The notes under the pieces were generated by a model. The model was not told the origin of the DNA and did not search any database. It saw nothing but the letters and a program-made list of their open reading frames with translations. A stretch of DNA of 64,000 nt from Adineta ricciae (Eukaryota > Rotifera > Eurotatoria > Adinetida > Adinetidae). A program made the translations under genes and the position numbers. The DNA lies in NCBI GenBank assembly GCA_905250025.1, contig CAJNOJ010000073.1, positions 46,174 to 110,173 on the forward strand, read 5' to 3'. Numbering within the stretch: position 1 is the first letter of the stretch; the number at the start of each line of letters is the position of its first letter. Positions 11,425 to 25,400 of this stretch are shown one piece after another.

Positions 11425-12679
11425 CATTGCAAACGTTTTCGGCATCATTATATTTACCCATACGAATGAGTAGATAAACGAGCGATTTGTCGATTGAACC
11501 AATGCGAATTTGTTCGCGCATGTAGTCAGTTACTTGTTTTAAAACTGGATCATTGTCATCAGTTAATGTCAGATTCACTTGCCAAGACTTTGCGGACTTC
11601 TGAATGATTTCATCAATATGAAAAATCGTATGCATGGAAAACAAAATTTCTTCTTCATCTTTATGTTGACTTAGATTGTGAATATCTGCAAATGGTATTG
11701 ACGATATCGCCGGATCGATTTCGATGTGAAAAGATATTCCAACTGAGTCATCCGGCAAATACGAACTATCTGCATATGGCAATAAAACCTCGTTGTTTTT
11801 ACTGGTTGACAAGAAATTATTGAAAGACAAGAGACCGCTCTTGTTTTTCTGCAACTTTTCGAAATCATCTACGCGCATAAGTTGACCACGATAGACCCTC
11901 AGCTTTCTCCCAAATTGTTGCTCCTTATGTAATTTACCGATTTCACGATGAAGTTCTTGAATGTAGACGCCCATATGAACAATAGTGTCGGTGTCTTGTG
12001 TTCGAAGAGCTTTATTAACTCGATCGTAGAAGAGCACCGCTTTTGTGTACCACCATATCGATGATAGAGGAGGTTCATTTCGTTCGTAGACATCTAAGTC
12101 TTTTAATCTTGAAGGTTGATTAGCATCTTGTTGTCGAAGGTAGTTTATAAAGTCTTTTTTCGCTCCGTCATCGTATTCCTTGCTTAATAGAATATCTTTC
12201 AATAGTTGCGAGTACATGAATGACGCATCGAGTATTCTCTGATGGTCGTTTGTTAACGAGTACGCAAAGTTGACCGAAGCGAAATCGTGTTCAGATTTTC
12301 GAAGGTTTGTTTTGAATTGGTTGCAAAAATCGGCTATATCAGTGAAAGATCCTTTGAATTTTGTCCATCGATTCATTTTCAATCCTTCATTACTTCCGTT
12401 TTCACTTTTAATAAATATCGATTGAATTTGAGGTATGTCATGAATCAATGGTAAAAGAGATTCCACATTGTGTGCACATAAAGCAAGACAAATTTGTTCT
12501 TCAGAGACGTCGGACACAAAGTCGATGCATTGATCAATACAATGGAATATTTTTATATCCTTGACCAAATCGAATAAGGAATTTAACGATATTTCCGTCG
12601 TTGTTTGCGATCCATTCGTGTTCGGGTTCCAGCATATTATAATACATTTTTTCAAAATGTTAGATCTTTCGAATTCCAT
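11425..12679 (-). CDS. ADP-ribosyltransferase (Rossmann-like/ART/TPR type), 3' end missing at N
   Basis: The ATG at 12679 opens 418 residues that run into the N at 11424. Domain order matches the gene at 752-2974: an N-terminal strand/helix domain (residues about 10-92, KKCIIICWN to IQSIFI), then an R-S-E ART domain (R264 in RVYRGQ, S291 in FLSTS, E342-x-E344 in DEEEILFS), then the linker LTDDNDPVLKQVTDYMREQ and the first TPR-like helix pair (SLVYLLIRMGKYNDAENVCN). The remaining TPRs would lie beyond the N and are absent. No stop or frameshift is seen, so truncation is probably by the assembly join rather than decay. Confidence 0.85.
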
Positions 12680-12998
12680 GTTCTTATTTTAGAACATCAA
12701 AACTGCGGCGCGCGCTGTATATGTCACTGGGAAAAAATGAAAGCTGAAGGCACATTTTTATAGTGTCAGAATAGACAAAAGAATATACACATGATGGAGA
12801 CTGATAAGACAGTCAATCTTGGTTTTAGAAAAAAAGAGAATAAATCGAATTACACATAACAGAGATATAAGACACGCCACTGTCCGTCGACGTGTATGGA
12901 AGAAAGTTACGAACAGCTGTCGACTTATTTATTTACACGAAGCAACGTGATGTATACTTTTATTACGATTGTAATGGTATAACAAAGATTATTTTACT
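12680..12998. other. short intergenic spacer
   Basis: 319 bases between the start of the truncated ART gene and the 3' end of the S9 peptidase, both on the minus strand. No coding frame is seen; it should contain the ART promoter. Confidence 0.4.
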
Positions 12999-14969
12999 TC
13001 AACTGGTAGTTTTTGCGTTGTTTTCTTCAAGTACTCTGTGAGTCCAGCATAGCATTTTTGCGATATGTAAAATCAGCTGTTCCGAAGCATTGAGTGCATG
13101 TCCACCACCAAACCATTCAATTTCTAACTTTTTATTGAGCTGACGCATCTTATCCTCGAAGCATTTCATTTGACGTGCAGGACATCGTGTATCATTAGCT
13201 CCTTGAATAATCAGTACAGGCGCACTGATCTGTTCGACGTACGTGATGGGAGATGCGGCTGCGTATAATTCCGGCTTTTCAGCTGGTGTACCGCCAAATA
13301 AGGATACTTCGTAAGTTTTCAGCGATTCAGCCGAATCTTCATAGAGCATGGTCCAATCGGCAATAGCAATACCTGCTAATCCACCCGCCCACAGACTCGG
13401 TTATTTATCTAAAGTCAACAAAGTCAGATACCCACCATACGACCAACCTGTTAGAAATATAGTGTTGGGTTGAGCAATACCCTGTTCAACAAGCCAAGTA
13501 CGTGCAGCGACAATATCTTCTACTTCCCAATGGCCAATGTCAGAATAAATCTTATGTTCAAATTCACGTCCAAAAGTTATCGAGCCACGATAATTAATTG
13601 ATAGATATGCAAAGCCGTGATCGACCCATGCTTCACTTACTGGATCGAACTTTTCACTTGTAACAGATGCAGGACCGCCGTGTACGTCAATAATTGTTGC
13701 AAATGGTCCATCAGCATGCATACTAGGCAAGGTAAGTCGACCTTGTATAAGTTGTTTATCCGACGATGAAAATGTCACTGAATGTTGTGAGCGAGTTATC
13801 AAGTTTTCAATTTTCGGTGGTCCGAGCATAACTTTCTCAAATGCTCCATTGTTAGCATTCAATGCAACTATTCGTCGAGGTGTATGTGCATTTTCCCACT
13901 GAACCAGAATCGTTCCATCAGGGCCGAATCGTGCATCATGAATCATGCCGGATGGCTGTTCTATCAGTGCATTTATAGTGTTGTCAACAATAGAATAACA
14001 GTACAGTCGAAAAACAGCATTATGAATTTGTAATAAAAGAATGAAATTCCCATCTTCCGACCAATCGAGTGGATCAATATCTCCTTCGATGCCGAACTCA
14101 TCAAGTATAAAATCGATTTGTTCGTTAGTCCGTACGTTCCAAATCAATGGTCGATTCGCTCCGGTACGGTTGCTTTTCGCTAAAAGACGTATATCGTTCG
14201 GTGATGGAGCGAATTGTTTTGGTACCACATTAACTCCGTGCCCGTAATCGAGCGTGCTAATCAAACGTCTATTATTACTAATGTCAAAGACGACCAGTAT
14301 ACTTCCTATACCCTTTTTAACATCGGTAGTTTCTATGACCACAAGATCTCCGTTATACGATAAAATCGGATTAATTGTCAAATTTGCCGTTTCGTAGATC
14401 AAATTCGGTTCACCAATAGAATCCATTGTTACACATTGTGTAAATAGTTGACAACCCTTTTCATGATCAGTAGTTAGATACGCTACTGTTTTGCCAATAC
14501 CATCCGTGTGAAATCCTAACGACGAGTAGGGTTCTCTTTCAGGTGTTAAGTCTACTTCTTTACCACTCTCCACATCGATGCGAGTATAGTGACCAGTTTC
14601 ATTACCTTTCGTGTCGTTCAGATAATAAACAAAACGACCGTCACAGGATATAAATCCGTCCCTTTTACCCTCCGAATGATTTGTTAACTGACGCAGTTGC
14701 CCATTCGATACAGTCCATGAATATAATTGATAAATACCCGATTGATTGCTTATCACTAAACCACGTTGATGATTACACTTTGCTAAGTATCCTCCATATT
14801 GATGCATACGGAATCTTTGTTTCCACATCGCATTGTCGTCGGTTAGAAGTGCACTATTCATATCTAAATAAAACGAACGTACGTATTGCACATGTGCATG
14901 TACCGCGAGTGATAAAGAAGGGAGCACTGGTATATAAAACGACTCGTGCGTATCGTATTTTATGCTCAT
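12999..14969 (-). pseudogene. S9 family serine peptidase (prolyl oligopeptidase/acylaminoacyl-peptidase-like) with one in-frame TAA
   Basis: One frame of 657 codons from the ATG at 14969, interrupted only by TAA at 13403-13401, between LLTLDK and PSLWAGG. The sequence on both sides is in the same frame and conserved in character, so a single C-to-T (CAA to TAA) change is the simplest cause. The N-terminal part (about residues 40-390) has beta-propeller-like repeats. The C-terminal part is an alpha/beta hydrolase with nucleophile S510 in GWSYGG, Asp593 in GANDTRCP and His624 in GGGHAL. The stop falls after the nucleophile but before Asp and His, so the short product cannot be active. There are no introns, unlike the animal genes nearby, and the arrangement resembles bacterial S9 enzymes, so horizontal origin is plausible. 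Stop readthrough or a sequencing error are alternatives. Confidence 0.8.
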
Positions 14970-15794
14970 ATGATACCTATATATTTAATTTTTTTGTACT
15001 GCAATGGTCATAAGGAGAAAAAAAGCAGTGTCATTTAGTTTCGTGTCCGATTGTCGTGTTTGCCATCCTCGTTATCTTCTTCGTTCTTCAGATTTGAAAC
15101 ACAAGCGAAGATCTTCTCTCTTATTTTCGTTCGAAGCATGAGGGTATAAAACATGGTGTGTCGATATTTGTTATGTACATTGCATTGATTATACGAAAGA
15201 AGATTATTGAACTCTCAATTGCTCGATCACTAAATATTAAAACCAAAAGTGAGGTGACATATGGTATCCAAACTGCAGATATTGACCACTTGCTTATTAA
15301 CGACGTATATAATCGTCCGAGCAATTTTTGTGAAAAAAAACAACTAATTATGATGCTTCATAATCAATTATTTTCCTCATTTTATATTTTCGGATAACAG
15401 TTTGATGAAAATAAATTTTATCCAGCCAGTGTCTTATTATGCACGAAACTAAATAGAAATTCATAACATAAAGAGATCCTAGTCGACCATTACAATCGAG
15501 AAATTCCACTAAAACTCCCTATAAACGATAGCTCTAATTCCCTCTGCATATTCGATCCGGAAAAAAACATGCTACTATGAAAATGTGACGATTAGGACAT
15601 GTATTGCTTATTCACATATACATTTTTGTAACTAACAGTGGCTTCTTCTTATATTGATGAAAGTTATTTTTCGAATTTCTTTGCTTTTATTCTCTCAAAC
15701 AGTGTTTATACTTATTCATCCATTTGTGTATTCATCTGTTGAAAATAAAAACTGTTTTCCAACTGATATTCATCTCTTTACATACTTTAACCAT
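14970..15794. other. intergenic, no gene seen
   Basis: AT-rich spacer between two divergent loci, holding the upstream region of the S9 gene. Short open frames on both strands overlap each other and show no motif. Confidence 0.35.
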
Positions 15795-17420
15795 ATGGAA
15801 GCGTTACCTGTCGAAGTAGTTCATCGCATTTTTGACGATCTTGATACGCAAACGATTGTATTCTCAATACGATGTCTATCTCGATCCTTTTGATTAATAG
15901 TTAATTCTTATGAACGATGGATTTTCAAGTTCAAGGGATTGTTTCAAAAAGATTTCCATCTTCTCTATCGGTTGATCAAAGAAGGAAATATTATTTCATT
16001 GACATTTTCAACTGAATTCAATAACTCGGAGGACATTGCTCCATTGTTTTTCCATATTTTCATGCTCAACAATTTACTCGACTTCGATCTTTAACTCTGG
16101 AGAATATTGATCAAATGAATTTGAAATTTTTTATAAAACATCTTAATCGTACTGTTTTACTCATCTCATTTTCCGCAATCGTCAGAGAATACGATGAATT
16201 AAGCCGATGGTTTCCGACATCAGGAGACTTGTGGGTACTTTCATGTTTACCCAATCAACACTTCGACATTTCAATATTCTTCTCATTTACACATGGCTGT
16301 TCTTAAAAATCGCTTTGATCTACCGAGTCAGTAAATATTTCCATTCTAATCCTCTGATATTCCTGCTTTTCATCAATTACAATTTCTGATTATTGAAAAG
16401 AATTCTCAGGACATCGATGTAATTGAATAGTTTCTTTCCTTAACACCTTCATTGAAGTATTTGAAAATTATTGCTCGACGAATAGATCGTCTGCCTGTGG
16501 CAATAGTTTATTAAATCAAAATGAACACAATTAAAGAAACTCAAATTCCATCTTGATTACGATTCGTTCTTTCAAAGGAAATCATTCGAAAAACTCGAAT
16601 TAATTAATTCTTCATTTCAAACAGCATTCCAGACGGAACATAAGCAATGGTTTGTCACTTGTGAATATAATACGAGAAAGCTGTACTCATCCTGTTATAT
16701 TCTCTGTACTTTATCAATATGTGTGAATACGTTCGAATGTAAATTAAATCTAAAACGGCTTTCTCCATCTGTGGTGACTATGATGACAGAAAACGATACA
16801 GTTGAATAGGTTATTATCTCTGTAGATTCATCTGATGATCTAAACGCATAAGTAAGTCATATGTAACGTAGTTTGAATTACAGACTATTTTTTATAAGAA
16901 ACATTCTTAAATTATCTTCGTTTTACCAAAGCCATTCATCTTAAAATACATTCACCGCAGTACTATAACTGCTTCGTGTGGTCATCAATTCTCAAGATGT
17001 TTAACATAGCAAATATCGTACAAATAACACTGCCCGTGAATTATTCAAATCAATTGTCTGATGATTTATTAGAAAATGTCCGCATCTTTCTTGAACCAGC
17101 AAGCACTCTGTTACTGTTAATTATTAATAATAGCTTTATGGAAAATGTAACATGTTCAAGTACTCATAATATATATTCAATACTTCTACGTCAATTAAAA
17201 TGCTTAAAAAATCAAAATTCATAGCTTAGACCAAGTGAAAGAAATTTTAAAGCGTTGTAATATAACTTAATTGACAAAATTACCAAATAGGTTAATGATA
17301 ATAAGGTTATTTCATACTTCAGAGAGCTACAGATCTTCATCAGAAAAATTCCGAGATCTATTGCAGAAAAGATTATGATTTTGTTTTCACAAAATAAATT
17401 CCAACAAAACTCGTTGATAT
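15795..17420 (+). pseudogene. F-box-like protein pseudogene
   Basis: An ATG at 15795 starts a recognisable F-box (MEALPVEVVHRIFDDLDTQT), but the frame stops at 15891. Further homologous-looking stretches follow in several frames with many stops (for example ERWIFKFKGLFQKDF just downstream, and 16976-17224 with DDLLENVRIFLEPAS). The 3' part from about 16715 to 17420 duplicates the beginning of the window (1 to about 620). Functional family members would recruit targets to SCF ubiquitin ligases; this copy cannot make a full protein. Confidence 0.55.
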
Positions 17421-17576
17421 ATGTGCCAGGCAGAGTTATACTTTAGGCAGAATTAAACTCGAATTCAAAGGAATGAAAATAAAAGAAGCCTAAATGTTTC
17501 AAATAATTGTGAGTTGTGGAGATTTATTTTTCAAGATAGTGTAGAGTTGGCAAGTTGTATCTTATAGAAATCGAAA

Positions 17577-17577
17577 N
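17577..17577. other. single undetermined base (assembly join)
   Basis: A lone N between F-box-type repeat sequence on the left and an intron of a radial-spoke gene on the right. The upstream exons of that gene are absent, so sequence is missing or misjoined here. Confidence 0.65.
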
Positions 17578-17613
17578 TTCGCCTATTTAAAATAATTGTG
17601 TGAATGTCATTAG

Positions 17614-18144
17614 GTTCATCATGCCCAATACATTCTCCCGCAAGGCCGAACAAAATGGTGGAATCCAAGTGAAAATGCTGAGAAAGAAGAGGAAGACGAG
17701 GACGAGGACGAAGAAGAAATGAAAGCCGAAACAGAAGAAATCGAACCCGAACAAGGTCCACCACTTCTAACACCCATTGGTGCTGATGCTGAAATTGAAA
17801 GCATAAAAGCATGGACGGCCAAAATCTCTTCAAGTCTTATTCCACAGTATGCATGTGCATTCCTTCGATCGAATCTTTGGCCCGGCGCGTATGCATTCTC
17901 TCGTGGAATGGCTTGGGAAAATATCTACGTTGGTTATGGACACAAATACGTAACAACCGACTATGGACCGGAATTGCCACCATTGCCAGCTAATGAATAT
18001 AATGATGGACCAGAAATTGTTGAAGCCGATGATCCATTGCCAGAAGATGAAGCGAAAGCAAAGGCAGCCGAAGAACAAAAAGCTGAAGAAGAAGAGGAGG
18101 AGGAAGAGGAAGAAGAAGGAAATGGTGATGACGAAGACGATTAA
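17614..18144 (+). CDS. RSPH4A/RSPH6A: radial spoke head protein 4/6 homolog, last exon only
   Basis: The last exon begins after a 3' splice site (GAATGTCATTAG) at 17614 and runs 177 codons to TAA at 18144. It reads through [13 protein letters not shown], an acidic stretch, and the family's diagnostic C-terminal block: [39 protein letters not shown] and [12 protein letters not shown], ending in a poly-Glu tail. RSPH4A/6A form the radial spoke head of motile cilia, expected in an animal with a ciliated corona. All earlier exons are missing to the left of the N at 17577, so this is an incomplete gene in this assembly rather than a proven pseudogene. Confidence 0.9.
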   Translation, partial: VHHAQYILPQGRTKWWNPSENAEKEEEDEDEDEEEMKAETEEIEPEQGPPLLTPIGADAEIESIKAWTAKISSSLIPQYACAFLRSNLWPGAYAFSRGMAWENIYVGYGHKYVTTDYGPELPPLPANEYNDGPEIVEADDPLPEDEAKAKAAEEQKAEEEEEEEEEEEGNGDDEDD

Positions 18145-18482
18145 CTAATTTTTTAAAACATAGTTCATACTGTTCCCTTTCTTTTTCACTATATAAATAA
18201 GTTTATTATTGATGTATTCGAATGTTGTGTTTTCGAAAAATGAACTCTCACAGATTTATAAATGTATCTGAAATACGCTGTCAAACTCGATTTACCTGGA
18301 TCGAATACAGTTGGATAGATGGCGCTAGGCATATTATTCGAATTTGTTATTTGTTATTTATATATTCCAATCAATAGTATTTCTAAAAACTATTTATATT
18401 TTCTCGATCGTTTCGCAGCCATAAGATCACAAGGGGGATTTTTCAACATTCAAATGACCTAATTTAACTGATGCTCTTGTAG
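18145..18482. other. short intergenic spacer
   Basis: 338 bases between two plus-strand genes. No frame of interest is seen; it should hold the upstream gene's polyadenylation region and the ACAT promoter. Confidence 0.4.
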
Positions 18483-20261
<1,779 letters not shown>

Positions 20262-20372
20262 AACTTCGAACCCGATTTTTCTCTCATTTGTTTTGAATAA
20301 AGATTTTTTCCACAGAAACCGAATAAATCAATAGATTATATTTATATATTTCTTCTTTTCTTTTCTTGATTG

Positions 20373-20933
20373 ATGTCGACTGTTCGAGTTCGTTGTCTGT
20401 TACAACAATGTACCAAAGCAACGCTACGTTTGCAAGATGATTCTGTAGTTACGGTAAGTCAGTTGGAATGACATTGAAGTGCTATTCTCAACATTCATAT
20501 TGAAGATCAATCGTGGCATGGTTGTCTTTGTCGCTTTTATCAAAGACGCTCAACTAGACGACGTGGATAAACTAGGTAGGATGATCGTACGAAATACTTA
20601 AAACTCAATTTTAAAAATTTAGCGAAAGAAATTGCAACTGTGAAACTATGCGAAAGTGAGAATGGTGGACTGAAAACAATTGTCGATTTACCTGGGGATC
20701 TTTTGATTATTCCACAAGCAACATTAGGTGGTCGGCTCAATTCACACCGGTTTCAATATCATCATAATATAAACAAAGACACAGGACAGGAATTCTACGA
20801 TCGATTTGTATCAAATATGCGTGATTTGTGTAGTCAAAACAGCAATAACGTTGTTCATGCCGGATCATACGGAATCCGACAGATATACTCGAGCGAAACG
20901 AATGGACCCGCAATGCATATAATCGAATTCTAA
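20373..20933 (+). CDS. DTD2: D-aminoacyl-tRNA deacylase 2
   Basis: Three exons (20373-20453, 20506-20575, 20623-20933) give 153 residues. Motifs fit DTD2 (animal tRNA deacylase) better than DTD1: VDLPGDLLIIPQATLGG, a GSYGIRQ stretch near the C terminus, and the ending TNGPAMHIIEF, where the Gly-Pro pair belongs to the chirality-sensing site of the DTD fold. DTD2 removes mischarged amino acids from tRNA (L-Ala from tRNA-Thr in animals, by family knowledge). It follows ACAT1 by about 110 bases on the same strand and ends only 47 bases before the TOP3A start codon, so the genes are tightly packed. Confidence 0.88.
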
Positions 20934-20980
20934 TAATAATAAAGAAATCTTTTCTTCTCTCTTTATTTGTAGATGAGTGA

Positions 20981-23900
20981 ATGAGAATAACTTCGATTCT
21001 ATTGAAAGTAGTCATGCATCGAGTGCTCAATGTTGCTGAAAAGAATGATGCAGCTAAATCCTTAGCTCGTCTTCTTTCCAAAAATTCGGCATCAATGGTA
21101 AAGACCAGTCTACAATGCTACTGTGCTCACACTTCTATTGTTTTTTAGCGTGAGGGTTTTTCAAAATTTAATAAAATTTATGAATTTAATTATCAGCTAT
21201 TCAACCAGCCGGTGCAAATGACTTTTACATCTGTATCCGGTCATATCATGAATTGTGATTTTACTTCAGCCCATAACAGTTGGTAGGATACCTTTTCATC
21301 GTTTTAATTCACGATTTGAACAACTTGCTAGGGCACAAGTGGATCCCGTTGTACTATTCGATGCTCCTATTCAGAAGAAAGTTACCGACCGTGCTACAGA
21401 TATTGAAAAAACGTTGAAACGGGAAGTAGCTAGATGTCAAACTTTAATCATATGGACCGATTGTGATCGTGAAGGAGAAAATATTGGATATGAAATTATC
21501 GATCTATGTCAAGCAGTCAAACCTGGTATAAAAGTTTATCGAGCGCGCTTTTCAGAAATTACTTACAGCAGTGCAGCTCGAGCGCTATCGAATTTAATTC
21601 AACCGGATAGACGTATCAGTGCTGCTGTTGACGTTCGTCAAGAACTAGATTTACGTATTGGTGCAGCATTTACACGCTTTCAAACCTTACGTTTGCAACG
21701 TTTATTTGGCTTCGATTCTAAGCAAGTGATCAGTTATGGTTCATGTCAATTCCCAACCTTAGGTTTTATTGTTGAACGCTATCTCCAACGCGAGAATTTT
21801 ATTCGAGAACCATTTTGGAAAATTGCTGTCGAGCATCAAACAGAAAGTGGCGAATTTTGCGAATTTACATGGGAACGCGTTCGTTTATTCGAACATCAAC
21901 CGTGCTTAATGATCTATGATATGATTATGGATGAACCATTAGCCAAAGTAATGGATATTAAATCGAAGAATAAATCCAAGTGGCGACCTGCTGCACTTGA
22001 TACAGTGGTATGTACGATGCCAATGAAACAATAGGTTTCAGTTTCTATGCGCTTAGGAAATGGAAAAATTAGCAAGTCGAAAATTACGTATGACGGGTAA
22101 GAAGACAATGGAAGTGGCGGAGAAATTGTATATGAAGGGTTTAATCAGTTATCCACGTACGGAAACGAACATCTTTCCCAATGAGATTAATCTTAATCCA
22201 TTGATTCAAAATCAAGTCGGTGATCAACGTTGGGGCGCTTTTGCTCAACGTGTACTTAACGATGGACCGCATCCAAGAAATGGAAAGAACTCTGATAAAG
22301 CCCATCCACCGATCCATCCAACACGTTATCCTGATGGCCAATTAACGGTAAGTGCAGGCTTAGTTGAACTTGACTAACTTATTTTCGAATGATTTTGGAT
22401 TTTAGGAAGATGAGAATAAATTATACGAACTAGTTGTTCGACATTTTCTGGCTTGTGTTTCGAAAGATGCTCAAGGCGACGAAACAACGATCAAAATCGA
22501 AATTGCCAACGAGAAAGTAGGTTTCGATAACTGCTTGTCAAGAAAAACTAGCATTTATAATTTAGTTCAATGCATCTGGCTTGATTATTCGCGAGAAAAA
22601 CTATCTCGAGGTATATATTTATGACAAATGGTCTGAGAAAGTAAGACGACACAAATTCACACTTTGTTTGTTCGATATAGAGAAAATTCCTTTTCATTAG
22701 TCGTTGCCACTCTATGATTTAAATCAAACATTTTATCCGACGAAAATTGAAATGGTCCAAGGCGAAACAACACCGCCGCAATTGCTAACCGAGGCAGATT
22801 TAATTGCTTTGATGGAAAAACATGGCATAGGTAATTATTAGCTGCGATAATTGCCATTTGAATGTTCGAACAAATCCATATAGGTACTGATGCAACACAT
22901 GCAGAGCATATTGCTAAAATTCAAGAACGTGTGTATACAAAAATGAATTCCGAGCGAAGATTCGAACCGGAAAAGTTAGGGCTTGGCCTATGCGAAGGTT
23001 ACGACAAGATGGGTCATGCATTGTCAAAACCTTTTCTTCGTGCAGAACTTGAAAGTCAACTGAAAGCGTATGTTGTTTAGCATAGTTTTCCGGTGAAATT
23101 GCTCTTCTCTTTCTAGAATATGTGAGGGAACAGCGCAACCGGCAGGTAAAAGAGATTTTGTTTTGTTACAGTTGAATGAAAAAACATTTTCTTCGACTTT
23201 TGTAGCGGTACTTCGAGAACAGATCGATAAATATCGACAAGTCTTCATTGTCACTGCAGCACAAATTCAAAAACTTGATGATGCAATGACGAAATACTTT
23301 GGCGCACCAGGACAAAACCCTCCACCTCCTCCTCCGCCACCTCGTCCACCCTCCTCTGGTCCATTTGGTGATCGCACTAATCGAAACCAACCACCAAATG
23401 GAAGAGCCAATGCACCACAAAACCGGTAATCACCGAAAGTAGAATATCCATCGTTTTCTACTACTCTGCAATTACACTCTAGACAACCGCAAGCTTCACG
23501 TGTCCCTAACAATAATAACAATCCTCCATTCAGGTATGTTCTATCTTATTTGAATTTCTTCTCGGCATTGCGCGAAATCTAGACCACAACAGCAACAACA
23601 ACCTACCCGTCCTGCTAGGTAAACCATTGGATTGGAATATTCGTGTTTTTATTTTATTCATCCAGACCATTGCAACAAGAACAAATACGTCCGACGAATA
23701 GTAGTGGAATACCAAAATGTAATTGTAATACTGATGCTAAAGAATTGACCGTGAAGAAAGGTAGCTTTACTATCGCCAAATGACTTTTTTCTGCAATGAA
23801 GATTTTCTTTATTTTTAGATGGTCCCAACAGAGGCCGGTCTTTTTTCCGTTGTGGTAACAACGATAATTGTAATTTTTTTGCTTGGAAAGATGAGTAAGA

Positions 23901-24200
23901 CAATCCTGTGATTATGTTAGATAATATCTATGCCTATTTTTAATTTGAGATCAACAACAACAGCAACAACAACATTTCAAACCGGTGGTAATACTTATCG
24001 ACAAGGTGGAAATCACCAATCTACTTCATCTCGTAAACGGCGAAGTTCAGATAATGACGAAGATGGAAAACAACGAAAATGCGGTCTCTGCAAAGAGACA
24101 GGTAAAGACGCATATATTCGACAAGCTACTTAATCTTGCGTATTTTTATTTTAAAGGTCATACACGCCGGAATTGTCCATCACTGAATTCTTTTCTATAA
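20981..24200 (+). CDS. TOP3A: DNA topoisomerase III alpha (type IA)
   Basis: Sixteen exons sum to 806 residues: 20981-21097, 21149-21282, 21332-22007, 22057-22347, 22406-22516, 22566-22640, 22701-22830, 22884-23067, 23117-23145, 23206-23425, 23483-23533, 23583-23618, 23666-23760, 23819-23894, 23950-24101, 24157-24200. The TOPRIM part has [13 protein letters not shown] and DCDREGE; the active Tyr is in [28 protein letters not shown] follows. The C terminus has a poly-Pro segment, Gln/Asn-rich mini-exons, a GRF zinc finger (CNCN to RSFFRCG) and a CCHC knuckle ([15 protein letters not shown]). The enzyme unlinks DNA single strands and dissolves double Holliday junctions with BLM/RMI partners. 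Two in-frame Mets (20981 and 21014) could give mitochondrial and nuclear forms, as in human TOP3A. No damage seen. Confidence 0.94.
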
Positions 24201-24611
24201 AATCATTTCACCTATGTATTTTTTGCTCTGTATCAGATATTTAGTTTCCTATTGTTTATGTACACTTGCAGGAAGAATCGTCAGATAAACAGTATTGTTC
24301 TCATTCATTATTATATTAATAAAATTAATCGATAAAGTGTAGCTGAATTCATCATTTTCAAACTTGCACTTTGGTACAAGATCTCAGACGCTGGCGTGAT
24401 GTGTGCTTATTCGCTGATTCATCACTGTGTGGGAAATATCCAAGGTATACTTACGCCAAGGTTAGTCGAATGAGCAGCTTCATGACTTTCTATGAAAAAC
24501 ATCACTTGTGTGTATTAGACAGCATAGCGAAAGGAAACACTGTAAACACATGTATTATTATACAGTACGGCAAAGAACGTTCGCCACTCGCATTTTTACT
24601 TTTAGGTCACA
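24201..24611. other. intergenic, downstream of TOP3A
   Basis: About 410 bases with an AATAAAATTAATC stretch that may serve polyadenylation. The open frames here overlap one another and carry no motif. Confidence 0.35.
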
Positions 24612-25400
24612 ATGCCACTTCTGCTATATGTATTTTATTTTTTTCTCTGCATTTCACTCTCATTCACAGACACTGCTGCACTTAATATGAGTTTCTCTGT
24701 GGCTTCCGTCAAACCTAATCAACAAATTCATTCATGTAAGAATGCTTTTATTGAAGCTGTATGTACTGCGTACGCACGTCACTATCCACTTGAACTGAGT
24801 ATGAAAGATATTTGGGTAGTGATTGCTCAAGACGTCAGCATGTATATCAATACTAACACAAGAATGCTCCGCCATATCCCTGTGAATCATATAGGCAAAA
24901 AGAAGCTAGAAGTTTTTACAGATGACCTCGTTCTTCTTAAAGAACGACACGCAGAATTAGACGGATGTAGTACGGCGATTATGTGATACGGTCAAAAATG
25001 ACATGGAAGCAGATTTGTCCAGTACAATCACGAAAAGTTTCTCGAAGACAACACCCGTACAGCAAGTTGAGTTCGATGCTTGTCTTTTGGACAATGTGAA
25101 GCAATACTATTCGTATACGATAATGTTGATTTCTGGCATCACGCAAGTAACTCTACGTGGATCAGTGTACGACTTTCACGACATACTTGATCGACTAAAG
25201 CAACTAAAGATTTTATTCATTAGCTTAAATCGGTGAACCGATCGACTTATTTCTCATATAGAAAAACAATAAGGATAGTGCTCAGGAAAAAACTGATATT
25301 GAGTGGTGATGAAGAATAGTTGCCTCAAAACCTGCAGAGTGCCGCGGTAGTATACTCACCGGATGACTCGTTGATTTTATACCGCAAGTTAACATAGTTT
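24612..25400 (+). pseudogene. DUF4419-type gene remnant
   Basis: Two adjacent frames carry DUF4419 features: AFIEAVCTAYARHYPLELS, MKDIWVVIAQDVSMYIN and KKKLEVF in the first (to 24986), then FSKTTPVQQVEFDACLLDNV and YYSYTIMLISGITQVTLRG in the second (25003-25236). They are separated by a stop and frame shift. A third piece (about 25300-25380) reads like the family's later motif (RGSILTG-LVDFIP) but has TGA codons where Trp is expected. DUF4419 genes of unknown function are common in bdelloids and fungi. This copy is broken in at least three places. Confidence 0.6.

Noticed and set aside
23166-23521. Gly-rich minus-strand frames in TOP3A
   Set aside because: They are the antisense of the poly-Pro coding exon of TOP3A.
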